From Plasmopara viticola (Eukaryota > Oomycota > Peronosporomycetes > Peronosporales > Peronosporaceae): a stretch of 64,000 bases of DNA. Position numbers and translations under genes: made by a program. Position 1 is the stretch's first letter. Each line of letters starts with the position of its first letter. The stretch covers positions 1 through 64,000 of the forward strand of contig MBPM02000007.1 in NCBI GenBank assembly GCA_001695595.3, written 5' to 3'. Under the pieces are notes generated by a model that was not told where the DNA came from, did no database searches, and saw nothing but the letters and a program-made list of their open reading frames with translations. Below are positions 32,516 through 45,915 of this stretch, piece after piece.

Positions 32516-35500
32516 TCCAGATAGCAGATAGACCATATTCTTCTTGCGTTTTGGTTCAGCCACGACCTGCTTACGATCTAAATTGCTTTCGATCTATATA
32601 ACCCTTAGACCACCCGCTATTTGCTTAATTTACCGATCATCTGCGATCTGTGAGTCAGAATAGCAGTATTCAAGTGCTTTATCAAGTAAAAAAATGATGT
32701 GGTCGAGCGTATTAAGTTAGTGCTATGAATCGCACATACCTATCGAGCACAGCCCGAAATGCCCGGAATTTACTTCAGTAAGTCATTCCGCAGTGATAAA
32801 AAAATAGGCTATGAATATTAATGAAAAGTAGCGTAGGCTCCACATCTTGCTGGTGTTCAAGTAAGTTGCTTACTGCGTACCCAGACACTTGTGTTGGTCC
32901 GGAAGCTCTAATTAGCTGGACGATCTCATTCTCTCCAGTTTGACCTCACTGCGAAAAACTACAAAAAAAGAAGGGTGCCTATCTATAGCCCAAAGCGCAC
33001 ACCGATCTATACCTTACGCACTGTCCATATCCCCCAGTATATGCTCTGCCAAAATCAATTAGCCCACTCAGCAATCACCAACAAGACAACAGCGGTAGCT
33101 GCCCCCGCCATCGGTCACAAAGTCAGCAAGACCACGGACTTCCTCTATTAATTTGTAGTCAATGGGCTCCCGTGAGAACTAGACCTTGCTAGTATTATTA
33201 AGCCACTTCGATTAAAAAATAATGGCAGCTGCAAGCTATGAGTTGGTTCATTGCTCAACTTGTTTTTAATTCAGCAATAACACGTCTTTTCGAGTAATAC
33301 ATGATCTTCGTCATTTTAGATTGCTCTCTGTCATGCTCTTCGTCTTCCGATCAAGCGAAAGTACTGCATTGGTGACAAATAACGTACTATCACCATACAA
33401 CGCATGGACATCTCCTTCTAAATTAAACAAATTAAACGTGTGTTTGACCTCTTTAAACTCCAAGCAACTCGATGCTTAGCATTTTCTGAGTCATGAAATT
33501 CTGTGCTTGAATTCTTGGACGTCCGAGAGTTTACAAAGAGGGTTACGGTCGAGCAAGAGTGCTTGAGATATTATGAGCTTGTCCTCATTAATGAATACTA
33601 GATGCCTCTATCATTACTTTGCTGCCACGATAACATCAGCACGGGATAATTAAGTCACGATTGATGTATACATTATAGACAAAGGCTTAATGTGGTGTTC
33701 GCAAACTTAAGTATGGCTGGGCTGGTGCTTTTTTTGCAACTTTTTTTGACCATTTTTGTTTTGATTTAGAGACGAGATTACGTCGTATCTGCGTCACTAT
33801 GATTACAATTGTGATGACCTTATATAAAGCTCTCGTGCTATTTCTAGCATGAAGTTTTTTGTTAATCAAGCGAAATTATAACGAAATCATTCTGCACCAC
33901 ATTATTTATTTCTCGTCGTTAATTGATCTCCACGCGAGGATAAAACACTTGACTTCCTTTTTGTTGCGTCTCTTACAGTCACATCGTAGCAGTATCGCGA
34001 TTTGCCTACTGCAATGGATTATTTCTAAAACTACTAATTGGCATTTGATATCAGAATCAGTCTTTGAATCCGAAGTACTGAAGCATTAATATGCATTTCA
34101 AGATTTGTACTAAGTTGTTAAACGGCGTCACTAACTAGGTGATGAGTCGTATGTACGTTTGCCGTATGCAAAAAAAGAACTGAAAGATAGAGCGCACTGA
34201 GCACTTAATACTATGAAGAACGTTATATGCGACATTTATCTCGGCTGCCGTCTATGAACCGAATACATCACAATCACCTTCAACCAGATCTACGACATCT
34301 CTCTTGCACAAGTTGTCCCTGTAGTGACGGCAGAATAATTATAAATGCTTCTTGATGATTGGAGAGTCAGGTATACAAATACAGCAATAGGAGCTAACAA
34401 AGTTCTACCATACGTTTTAGTACGTCAACAAGTTTCGCCCTTACAAAAATAAATTGGTTAAAATATTTTGTAAAGGTATTGATCGCAAGCCGAGCATTTG
34501 CATCTTCTTGAGTTATTTAATGAGCTCCATCTGTGCCATTCGGCTAAATTCTAATGAGATTCGAAACAGTGAATTTGTTTTGACGATGAACCCAAATGTC
34601 GTTACGAGGACCAAGTTTTGATATCTTCAGCTTCAGAGACGAATTACTTATGGTAAAAGTCGATAAGTCTAAAGCTCAGATATTTTGTGGTACAATTCGG
34701 AGCCGCCACACAATCATCGTTCGGGTATGTGAACAAAAATTCCTGCATCGAAATTTAAGGTCTTTCTGCTTGGGCAATCTAGCCACTAGCCGACATGCTA
34801 CTGTCCTTTTCTAATTTATTTAAGTAGTAGCCGACGCAATCCGAACATTAATCATGTAAGCAAGCATGAAAGCCAAGCACTATCTCAAGTCTTATTTGCC
34901 AAAGGATTGGCCATATCACAATAATCTTGACTTGAGCAGAATCTACTCAAAGATCACACATTCCAAATTAGCACTCTAAAAAGGGAGGTCTGTCGCGCCC
35001 AAAAAATTTCAATTTGCATAAACATAAACTTTATCTTATCATGTGCCCAAACACAATGCTCGCAAGTAAGTCATTCTTTTTTTTATAAAGGTCCTAGAAA
35101 TTTTGGGCACGATTCGCCATCCTTCGAGTATCGCTGACCACATGCATTAGCATGTCATTCGCTTGTAAAAAAAAGACAATACTCGTCAGCTGCCTACACT
35201 GCACATTGGACGTATCAACATGTTGTTTTGTCTGTGTCGCTGTAAGGGTCGCTTTCAGCTACATAGCGCTACTTACCGTTTGGCTTTTCGACAAAACACG
35301 TCGGCATAGAAGCTTTCCCGGGACATTTTGTCTTGTACATCGCACTACGTCAAAACTGTCTAACGATTTCTCTGGCCAAAGCTACTGCTGTTACACGCAA
35401 TATCTTCTTTGAACAACTAAGGTGATATTATGACTTACACTTTAATATGATAGTAATGTTATAAGCGAGTCTTGTGAGACCATATCCTGGTAATTCTCTT

Positions 35501-38500
35501 GAAAAAAACACGAATATAATTCCCAAAAAAATCATTAATATCAAAGATCGAATCATATAACTTTAGGCCAGTTAGTATCTACTTGCACAGCTCCTGTCAT
35601 TTGTGACGATAAGTTTAAATCTTTCTCAGTCATGTGACTACTTTTCTGCTTTGTTGTCCCTCCTATAAGCCTCTACAAGTCTGAGATGGAAATGGAGAAG
35701 GGTCTGTAATGTGTTAAATAAATCAATTATACTGATCTGTATAGTCGAGCCCTATCGTCATTTGTCGTCAAACCTACGAGCACCGATAAAACACCATCTT
35801 TTCAATGAGGCTGGGGTCTTCAAAAGATTTACTGAAGGCCATACTGACATTCAGCAAATTTGTCTGTTCAGGGATCTCCACACAGTAGAACGAAAAACAC
35901 TTGACGTGAATCAGGAGGAAGCGTCCCAAATAGTGCGACCTCGGGTCGACCAAGTCACGCCCAAAAGCCATTTTATTCTGCTTTAGTCAAGCATTTTTTG
36001 ATGGGCTACGCGCACACATGAATAAGCTTCCATTCTTAAGAAGCCCCATTGTTAAATTTTTGAAATGATCGAGACTTGCATCAAACGCCGCTACGATGGC
36101 CGCTCAATTTTGTGTAAGCTGTCTACGCACAGGACCTCACCCATTCTGCCTTATCAAAATGTCAAGTATGCTATCGCTATCAAGCCAAAAATGCTGCTTT
36201 TTACTGCTAAGTGGTCAGGTGACGCTCCACGAGAGAAACTTTTGTAAATCGCGTTCATTTCCGACATCTTAATGTCCCGAATGTTTATTGACTCGGTCCA
36301 TTCTCCGCGTTATCACTTCTTCAAATGAGGCGTGTTTATGACTCCCCAAAGTTTCGCTCGTAGTAAAGCGGGTGGCATTCAACATCTTTGATCATCGATG
36401 AATCTAGGATATGTGTCGCTCCAGATACGCTATAATTGTTTTTATATCCTTGGTTCAAGGCGAAAATGCTAAAATCAAGGACATTCTCTCTCCTAGCGCT
36501 AAGCAAGCAGTAGTGGTGCCCAAGAAGGGTCTCTGCGTTAGCTTAATCGTTCCGACAGTGAGGTGTCCAGCAGCGCCTCAAAGTTGACCATAATCGGCTC
36601 CCTGATCTACTAGTAAGCCACATTTGCAAGCACAATCCGTGCTACAGAGCACGAAACTCTTTGGTTGTACGTCATGAAGACCTTCAATTTATCTTGAAGA
36701 CGTGAAATTTCTAAGTCTCTTCTCTGATGTGCCACCTGGTGCTTAGTTAGTGCTACAGTTCTCTCGTGTCACATCAGAGCAATATGAACAGAAATGGGTG
36801 TGTAATTTTTGCCTTTTATGTCTCGATGCGCTTTAGGCAACAAGCACTTCTGTCATAAGTGGTAGACACTTCAAAAGGAAGCATCAACGACTAGCCATAT
36901 ACTGGTCAGCACCTTGGGGATCTACCTGTGTTAGCCAAGATCCATAATGACTGGACTGCTGATAAGCCCTGACTTTGTGAGCCTATACTTAAATATTGAT
37001 ATCAGCCTTTTCACCGCATCGATAAAGATAGTTGGGTGTGCTTTGAGCAAATTCATCTATTTCGCTTTCGTGCGCAGTCCGTCCATAAATTAAATCAGTG
37101 CAAACTTTTTATGAGAGCGTTTTGACCACTTAAGTCTCTAGAGCCCTTTAAACTTTCGCTAGATGAATCCAAGGCCTCAGAGTGAGGACAACTTTGATCA
37201 ATAGATGAACAGGTTGCTCTTCCAGGAAAAATCTAAGCTCGCAGATTTAAAGCGATGTTGACATGCATTATAGAAGCCGGCGGAGCTCGACAGAGGAGAC
37301 AGCAACGGCTGAATGCCAATCAAACACGCAAGTGAAAAATTTATTCGAACTCAGTTAAAGATGAGTAGACTCTGAATCGTTTGGCAGGCAATCGCGACCA
37401 AGCAATATTATCTGACTAATGCTCTTAGCGAGAACAACAATTACTGATCAGTTTCGATTAAATTTGCTCATGAGGCTGTTCTCGGCGCTTTGAGTGCTAA
37501 ATGAAATATGGCTGAGAAAGCCGAGAACTTTGAAAGCTACGGGGTCGTTTCGATTGTCCTTATATGACTTAGTTCTGGATGTTTCATGGTTAGAAGCCAC
37601 TAGGCTTAATTCGCTTGGGGACCCGAGGCCAAAAGTGCAACCATTCAATAATGCGAAGAAGAGTTTAAGTGACTCATGTCTCCTCACCTGTTGGGCGAAC
37701 AGCTTCTTAATATGAAAGCCTCTGCAGGTACACGCTTTGGACAAAGTAAAATGAACCGAAGGTACTAAATTCTCTATGAGTATACATATAACGACGGCTT
37801 CGCCAGGTGTTACATTTTGCCATTTGCCCCGGCTACTTGAGAAGTGTACGCTTCAAGTATAGGAGGCTTATGGCTGATAAATATGTGCGAGCAGTAGTAT
37901 AAGTTGTCCAGACGAACTAAATAGCATAAAGTCACGGGTGAAGCACCACCGCAAGCGAATAACATAGCCTTGCTAATACAAAATGAGCATGTGATACGAA
38001 ATTGATCTCCGAGTGGCACGCGCGACCCCGCGATAGAGAACATCTTCCTACGAGGATAATCGGCAGGTGTACTTGTCGGTGTATCACGGCGGTGCCTTTT
38101 GGAGGGATCTGCCAAATGTGTCAGAAATTCTAGATCTTGAACAACTCCAAGCTACTAGGGTCGTGATTAGATAAGATGCAAAATTGTTACAAAGGTGATG
38201 TTTCAAAATATGAACTTCCTTTAAATATTATAAATACCTTTTCTGTCATGGACTCAGTTGTTTGAAACAGCCTTATGTTTAGCGCGCACAGTGCGCCTTG
38301 GCTAATTAGATGAGATATCCAGAGACCCACCCTCATAAGATAGAAAAATGAGGCTTGATATCAATTTCCTTGTAAGCACACAACAAGCAATAACTTCTAC
38401 CATGATGAAGTGTGGCCTCTATGATGTCTTATTTGCTGAATAGGCCAATCATGTTGCCTGTGTCAGCCGTCGACGATGTACTGAGCACGTGAAAGAAGAA

Positions 38501-41500
38501 GGTAAGAGTTTGACGGGGTTGCACAAATCTAATGTTTTTACATCAGCTTGTGGTTTCATCTTATCAGTGACACAAGATACATAATGATTTGGGCGAATAA
38601 AACAAGGTCTACAATGGACTAAGGATTCAATCAAACAGACATCGCTTATCAAACATTGCTGAGTGTAAATATTAAGATACTTTTGCGCGCGTGGGCGGAC
38701 AATTTTTCGAGTTCAGCTCACATTTTGAAGTATGCGTATGTACTAGGCATCCGTACTGCGACTAGCACAAAATCTTAAAAAGCAATCTGCGACTCGTATT
38801 TTGGATTAGTATCGTATAAAATTTACACAGTCAAAATCACGCTATCTTGAAACAGATAGCCAGGGCAGCCTTTGTGCCTGAAAGCTGGTCAGACGAGGCC
38901 AAAAAAACGGAGATGCGGCATTAAGTGGCTATTATGGTGAAGACATTCGAGGATATCGGCACTAGCGTTTGAGTTGCGGCCAATAGATTTCGGTCGTGAG
39001 TGACATCAAAGCGAAGAAAGCTTATAGTGCTGCATACTTTTGTAATGTCGTATACTCCTCTAATCTTTATAGAGAGGACGAGCACTACAACCACTTACAG
39101 CGAATTCGTGCGCAACGCCTATCTTGAAAAATATCCTCACATTAACTCCTTAAAGACTAACTTATCGCCATAACCACACCTCATTTGAAGAATATGGTAG
39201 ATCTTGTGACAAAAATTGATGCCGACGAGGTACACGCGGCAAGCTATAACAATCATGAAGAGAACAACAACCCGTATCCCTGGCACTTTTAGCTTGGTCA
39301 GATTGATCACGACAGTCGGATGTCATCGTCAAAATAGGATATGCTGCAGGTTGCAAAGAATCTCCGTACGCAGGAAGAGCTGTGTGATGTATGTGCGGTC
39401 CGCAAGCATACACGTGTAAACTTTCGGTCAAAGTCTCTTGATAGACTCGAAAGCTGCTGAAGCTCCTCCAAAAAGATGTGCCTGGTCTCATGCAAGTTTG
39501 AATAATGGTAATGAGCGCTGCTTTGTGGATGAGCGCTTTTGCTAAATAAATACTGGCTCCGAAACAAGCCGGGTGTGACTGATAAACTTGATGTTGCCCA
39601 CTTCAAAACTCAGACCGTAAAAAAAATGAGACGGGGTGACAACAACACCAACTGGAGCACAAAAACCGCTTTCAAGGAGTCTTCGCGACGCTTAAACCAC
39701 GTCAGCGGACTGCTCTGCGCCATGACCTGCAATAACCGAGTACTACCCAATTAAAAGGCCGTCTTCGAGACGTAGCTTAGATTTCTTATTTGTTGTTGTT
39801 GTCTTGCGACTACTAAAGAAAAAAATAGGCTTGAGACGTTTACAACATTCTTCGACGCTGGCTAAACCATAATAGTCGACTGGCAGCCATCTCTCCTGCC
39901 TGTCTGGTCATCGTAATGGCTGTTTTATAAAGTAGAGGTTTTGTGGTAAACACTGACGTAAAGAGTACAGAATTATCAGCTCAACATGAAGGACGATTTC
40001 TTTAAAAAGATTCGGAAATCTACCATAAGAAGGATTGAGCTAGGACACATCGAACACATTTCAGGCATGACTCTATCGAGTCTTCGACGGCCCCGAAAGT
40101 ACATGGGTAGGCACACAACATCATTCTTACATTATCAATATCAACCAACAATTTTTGTGAGGCGTCTTAAGAGTGATTGCGATTCCTAGCACTCCGACGC
40201 CTAAGGTGTGTAAAGCACCTCTTCGAGGCTAAGCTCCAGCGCTCGATGGGTACAATGGGTCTGGATGCCGTTCGGCGTGTGATAGTATTCCCGTATGTTG
40301 TGTAAGGCTGAGGAGTTGCGTACCCATAAGGCTGCGCGCTTTGAGCGTCCAGCCAGTCCTGGGGCTCATTATTAAAGAAAGGATGCCCTGACGTAGTTCG
40401 AAGACCTTGCACTAAAACGCGTAGCATCCAGTCTTATTTATTTTTGTCTAGTTCTCAAGGCTTGACTTATTTTTTAAAATGCAATGGACACAGGAGTCTA
40501 TACCCCCGCCAAGGGTCTCAAGGATCTGGAGTTTACTACGGCTTGATCAACAAGGACAACATCAAGAGCAATTACTAGCGTGTGCACTTAATTACAAGGA
40601 TCTGCTTCTTTTTGCAAGGAGGGCTTAAGACCAATGTAATAGCAGCCCCTCCGGCAAATCCCGACTGCCAAAATATGCGGCATTTTTATGTGTAGTGTGC
40701 TGTGAAGCAGAGACGCTTTCTCGGGAGCCAGAAATTTCTTGTGATATGGCGCGATTATTCAGCATCACACAATTTGAGATACTGTTCCAAAATGTTTTGA
40801 CACGACAGCAAAGAGTAATCGCGATGGTTGATGCCTTTCGCATGACCGGTGAGTCTGACGTCAAGGATGACGGTAGCTCTGAGCAACGAGGCGATGAGGC
40901 GATGAAGCGATGATCACGTCATAAACCTGAAGCTACATCTCAGCTACAGCGGACAAAAAACCAAGCGAGCGCTCGCTATATCTAACGCCAGAAAACGGAG
41001 GTTTCTGCAGATTACCGTGCATGATCAAACGATTGGCTTGCACTCTTTACCACACCTTCTTTGTTGTGTGTTGTACGGATTTCTGGTGGTTAAACTCCTA
41101 AAGGCTCCCTGTCCACTGTACACTTGCAGCCTTTGCATGCATTGCCTTTGTCGCTGGTGAAGTCTTTTTAGTAGGTGCAGTGAAAAGACTGTCATGGTAG
41201 CTGGAATTTTTTTTTCTTGTGTTAGCTTGGTCATTGTAAAATCGACCGTCCGGCAGACCTTTTTGCTACCACAATTATGACTGTACGCTCATCAATTTTT
41301 CTAGTGGATGTTATGAAAGTCTTTTTCGAGGTGATGTTACAGACCTTTACGCAAAGCTCATTATATTGCTGAAACACAACTCGCAAAAGATCGCGAAGCC
41401 GGTATCGGATACGGATGGAGGAAGCAAGCTGGTGCATGCGATTGCCGGTAAATTTCTGTGAGCCGTGACAGAACCTCACAAAAATGCTCTTTTTTTTAAT

Positions 41501-41763
41501 AATGATTGCTCAAACATCCTTGAGCACGCCGGGAATTTTGCTTACCATCTTGCTAAGCTCTTTTCAACGAAAAGTCGGCTTTTACCACAAAAGCTCGTGG
41601 ACAATAGGTACCTCACCAGTATTAATACCGATTTGCGTTGCTCGAGGAAAATGTAAAAAAAATGTGAATAACACAACATACAATTACTATTCAATAATAC
41701 GATTCAACACAATGTTCATTCTCCCAATCTATCGTTCTATAAATGCACAACACCATTGAACTC
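32516..41763. other. Long stretch without recognisable genes
   Basis: Over 9 kb of AT-rich sequence with only short ORFs, mostly below 100 codons and without recognisable domains. A possible remnant at 40180-40430 is listed separately. It is probably decayed repeats. No tRNA, rRNA or CRISPR-like array was noticed. Confidence 0.5.
40180..40430 (-). pseudogene. Remnant related to 53794-54027
   Basis: The minus-strand frame has AQSAQPYGYATPQPY. A similar piece, IQSAQSYGYSPTQPYGQ, occurs at 53794-54027. DNA also aligns around GTACCCATAA and TGCGCGCTTTGA. No function is recognised. The two may be remnants of one repeated gene or element. Confidence 0.3.
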
Positions 41764-42926
41764 TTTTCGGAAAAGGTTGGGGTGACGCCCTCCTTCCAAG
41801 CGCGGGGGCTAAATGCTCGCGCGCTTCGGGCAGGTGCTCTCGGGCATCTGCAGGTCTCTAACGAGTCTCACCCTCGACGCGACGGTCTCCAGCACCAGGC
41901 CAAACCCCCTTCCACGCCCTTAACCGCGCCAACCGCATCCGGATTGGCTCCTTTAATGTGAATTCTCTAGGTTCGAAGCGCAAGAAGCACGAAACACTCT
42001 TCGAAGATCTCCGGCGCTACCGCGTCGATGTCCTTGGCCTCCGAGAAACCAAGATCTACGATAGAGGTGAGCACCGCATTGATGACTTCCTTCTAACTCT
42101 GAAAAAAAAAAAAACGAAGCCAAGACCGAAGTCACCGAAATCCGCCGCCACTGCAACCCGTCGGGCGCCACTCGACACGCCCGAGCCCGAGAAGAAACCT
42201 GGCGCCACACTAAGAAGCTCGGAACACTTCTCGGCGATATTGAAGATTTATCCCGACGCAAGTCCCTGGCCACCCTCGCGCTTTACCGCCTCTGGTCCGT
42301 CTGGCTCCGCCCCACGCTCATCTCACCCAAGACCGCATTCGATTGTACAACACCTACGTCCTGCCGATTCTGCTGTACAACTGCGCCACCTGGGCTCTTA
42401 CCAAGTCAGAGCTCCACGGCCTCGAGAGTTTCCATCGCCGCCAGCTTCGCTACGCTCTTGGCTATCGCTACCCCCGACACATTTCGAATGCAAGACTCTA
42501 CGACCTCTGTGATGAGCGGCCGCTGAGACTACGACTGACACAAGCTCGCTGGCGCCTGTTTGGCCATGTACTTCGCCGCAATCCCGACATTCCAGCTAAC
42601 TTCCAGATGCGTGCCCACTTCTTCTCCAAGGCAGCAAAATGGCGCGGACGTCCCCGCACCACGCTCCCCTCAACACTCGACCACAACCTTGTTTCCCGTG
42701 GCTCCGGCTTTCGACTCCGGATAGCACAAGACCTCGAAGTGGTACGTACCCTTGCACAAGACCGAAAGAAATGGAAGACCCTCACGACCTCGGTGCTGGA
42801 TGCACTGCCCGCCGAACGAGACTCGACGTATGCGGACACCACTCTATGCCGTGGACTAGCCAGATTGAGCCTAGCACGTGCATAACTTGGCAACGCGATA
42901 ACGTAATACATTACATTACATTACAT
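41764..42926 (+). mobile_element. Internally deleted APE-type LINE with 10-bp target duplication
   Basis: CATTGAACTC flanks the element on both sides (41754-41763 and 42927-42936). The 5' part has an apurinic-endonuclease start (RIGSFNVNSLGSKRKKHE, then VDVLGLRETKI) up to an A-run at 42102-42114. The sequence then jumps to the post-RT 3' part, so the whole RT is missing. The tail is (TACAT)n. It must have been mobilised by another copy's machinery. Confidence 0.85.
42343..42885 (+). pseudogene. LINE C-terminal domain
   Basis: A 180-codon open stretch encoding the region after the RT: TYVLPILLYNCATWALTKSE, then RWRLFGHVLRRNPDIP and KWRGRPRTTL. This is characteristic of the C-terminus of APE-type LINE polyproteins. 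It lacks the RT core and is not a stand-alone gene. Confidence 0.75.
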
Positions 42927-42936
42927 CATTGAACTC

Positions 42937-44005
42937 CTACTCGATTCTCGCGAGGTTAATGAATTCTGTATATACCACCATGTAAAAATTAGCGCCATAA
43001 AGTGCGGCAGGTGGCGGTGACACAGGTAACGCCAATTCGAGCGAAACGTTCGTTTTTTGCGTGTCCCTCCCTACACGACCAAAAAAATCTGTTGCACTTG
43101 GACCTCCAATGCGAAAAACATTGACAATTCAGTTTGATTTGCTAGATTTTGTTGCGACGCTGCAGGTCAATTTTGTGCTAGAGCTTGTCGTTCTCAAATT
43201 CTTGACTAGCATCGAAAAGCTTTCGAGATTTCGCTCCATCCTCTCGAGCCGTTTCTATAACTTGGAGCGATCGTCTTGTGCTAAAAGTAGCGGCTCGTCG
43301 TGCTTCTTTGCTTCGTCCTTAAATCGAGATATAAAGCAAGCGCTCAAGAATGCTGGTTTCTCCTTAACCCGCTACAAAAGATTGTCGGTCAGTAAGGACG
43401 TAGCTCGCATTAAGCGAAATTAACCTTTAGTTCAAAGAAGTGTGCACACAAGCACTGCGACATTAGCTGTTAACCAGGCTTTCGAGTACCGTCGTACAAT
43501 GCATCTTGGCTTCTTGCCGCGCTCTGCTGCCGAGCTCGCGCCAATTCTCAGTCCTCGTCACAAAAATATTGGTTCAGTGATTTATTGCGGCAACAAGCCT
43601 GGTTGTATACAGCATAATTGCAACAGCTCATGTGTTGCTAGCGCTGCCAAGAGCTTGTTGACAATAAGCGACAAATTCCTGCTAGAAGATGCTTTCTTTC
43701 GCATTAAAATGCGGTCTCTGATAGCTATTCATAAAGAACTCGGCACCACATAAGTCTACCTCCAAGTGTGCGCAGGACTAGCAAAAGGGTAAATGCATCG
43801 CAGACGACGATAGTGAGCGAAGGTAAAGGGATTCCGTGTCATCAGCATATACATTGCTAGAACAAATGGCTGATTCGATCGCGAGCGCACACAAAAAGCT
43901 TGTGCGCGCGACGTCTACTTTCTTTGACGTTTGCCTCTCTGATTGACTATATACAGTACGACAGGTTATGTATACCTCAAGATCTATCAGTCTTGAAAAT
44001 CTTAA
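42937..44005. other. Intergenic upstream of the amidase gene
   Basis: Contains two plus-strand open stretches (43061-43423 and 43442-43753) that begin with GTG rather than ATG and have no recognisable domain. It probably includes the amidase promoter just before 44006. Confidence 0.4.
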
Positions 44006-45915
44006 ATGGTGGTTGCAGTGGCCGTCGTCGTGCTTGTGGCCAGCGTGCTTCTTATGCTGGGGGATCACACGAATCTTCCCCCTCTCGAAACAATGAAGCA
44101 GCAGTGGGCGGTAAGCAACGGTTACGACCTGGTACATCTGTCTGCTCCCACTCTTTATGGACAGCCGCTCTTGGCTTTAGCCTACTTAGCTCGCTTGCCC
44201 GTGCTTGGTCGCATCTTATGCAACCAGTTGGCTAAGGATAACAACATCATTGAGGCCCGCAAATTTGCAGCCTCTATCCCGGACCAACCATTGTATTACC
44301 CGTATTTAGAGCCTAACCAAAGCGACATAAGACAAGGAGAAGCGTCGCTGTCCCTTGAAAATTTCAGTAAAAAAGGAATCAAAAGTAGAGAAGCGGGTGT
44401 TGCTTTCAAGCACTGGAGTATTGCGGACTACACATCACGGTACATATCGGGTGAGCTGACGCCCACGCAAGTGGCCAAGGCACTACTGGCTGCCGTTGAA
44501 AAGAATCAGCAGAGCGAATATCCACTAAACGTGTTTGTGGAAAAACACGACATTGAGATTTTGGCCCAAGCCCGGGAATCAACAGAGCGCTATGCTCGAA
44601 GGGAACCCCTTGGTGTATTGGATGGAGTACCTGTGGTCATTAAAGACGAAGTGCACATTAAGGGTCACCGCATGTTCATAGGCACTTCATTCCTTGGATT
44701 AAAGACGAAGTGCACATTAAGGGTCACCGCATGTTCATAGGCACTTCATTCCTTGGATATGAAGAAGAACCCGCAATGAAAGATGATCCATCGGTCGCAC
44801 GACTTCGTTCAGCTGGAGCCATCATTCTTGGTACGACCAACATGCATGAAATTGGCTCGGGCGTCACGGGTTACAACATGCACTACGGCACGGTTCGTAA
44901 CCCGTACAACCCAAAATGCTACAGTGGTGGGTCGTCCAGTGGTTCTGCTGCAGCAGTTGCATCTGGACTGGTGCCGTTGGCGCTAGGGTTGGATGGCGGA
45001 GGCTCAATTCGCATTCCCTCCTCGCTGTGTGGTATTGTCGGCATCAAGCCCACATTTCAGCGCATCCCTTCTGCCGCTGCCGACTGCCCTTCGGTATCCC
45101 ACGTCGGCCCCATTGCAGGTTCTGTACGTGACGCTGCTATTGGATATGCGATCATGAGCGGCGGAGACGAGATCAGCTTCCCCCGCGGCACTAATCAACC
45201 ATCTGTGAACTTGAATTCGTTTGACGATACGTCTTCTCTCAAGGGTATTCGTATCGGATACTTTAGTGACTACACGAATCACTCGTCTCCTGAGATCGCT
45301 GAGGCAGTTACCAAGACGCTACAAGCCCTGGAAGCTCGCGGGGCAGAATTAATACAAACGCCACTGGATCACCTGACAGCCATTCATACTGCCCACGCTA
45401 TCACAATCACGTCCGAAATTGCTCAAAACCTGGACAAGTATTACGAGCGCTTTAGCGAAATGTCACCGGAAACGCAAATTATCCTAACATTTGGCCGGAG
45501 CTTCACGGCTATGGATTTTCTTGCTGCGCAACGCATTCGAGCTTTCGCTTTACGTCAATTTCAAGAGAAAGTACTTAGCAAAGTACACGCGTTTGTGACA
45601 CCCTCGACCGGCATTACCGCTCCCGAGATTCCGCTCGAGGCGTTTGCGGCTGGGGAGCTCAATGCGGCGCAGCTTGGCGAAATTTTTTGCTTTAGTGTGT
45701 ACGGCAATCTTATTGGCGTGCCAAGCGTGGCTGTGCCGATCGGATACGACTCCCGCGGACTCCCTATGTCAATTCAGTTTCAGACTGCTCATTGGCAGGA
45801 AAACATTATGCTGCGTCTCGCGCATGCTACCGAAGGCTTGCACGCAAAAATTCAGAAGAAACCACAGATTTATTTCTCCATTCTCGACGACGCGGCTAAT
45901 TATGCCAGCAACTAG
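44006..45915 (+). CDS. Amidase-signature enzyme, fatty-acid-amide-hydrolase-like, frame broken by a 59-bp duplication
   Basis: Hydrolyses amide bonds; related eukaryotic enzymes act on fatty-acid amides at membranes. The ATG at 44006 gives a hydrophobic N-terminus ([17 protein letters not shown]), a likely membrane anchor. The catalytic Lys lies in PVVIKDEV (Lys213). The Ser-rich amidase signature follows as [14 protein letters not shown], then [16 protein letters not shown]. Frame 1 runs to 44740 and the second to 45915. A perfect 59-bp tandem repeat (44641-44699, again 44700-44758) causes the shift, since 59 is not a multiple of 3. Without the extra unit the gene would have normal family length (about 617 residues). 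No GT...AG pair would remove exactly 59 bp. It is either a recently disabled allele or an assembly error. Confidence 0.85.
44641..44758. repeat. Exact 59-bp tandem duplication in the amidase gene
   Basis: Two adjacent identical 59-bp units start at TAAAGACGAAGTGCAC (44641 and 44700). Perfect identity means the event is recent or technical. Confidence 0.93.

Noticed and set aside
43061..43753. A two-part gene upstream of the amidase gene
   Set aside because: Both open stretches begin with GTG, have no domain, and no convincing intron joins them.
44700..44758. 59-bp unit of the amidase duplication as an intron
   Set aside because: The unit contains no AG-GT joint, so no canonical splice removes exactly one unit.
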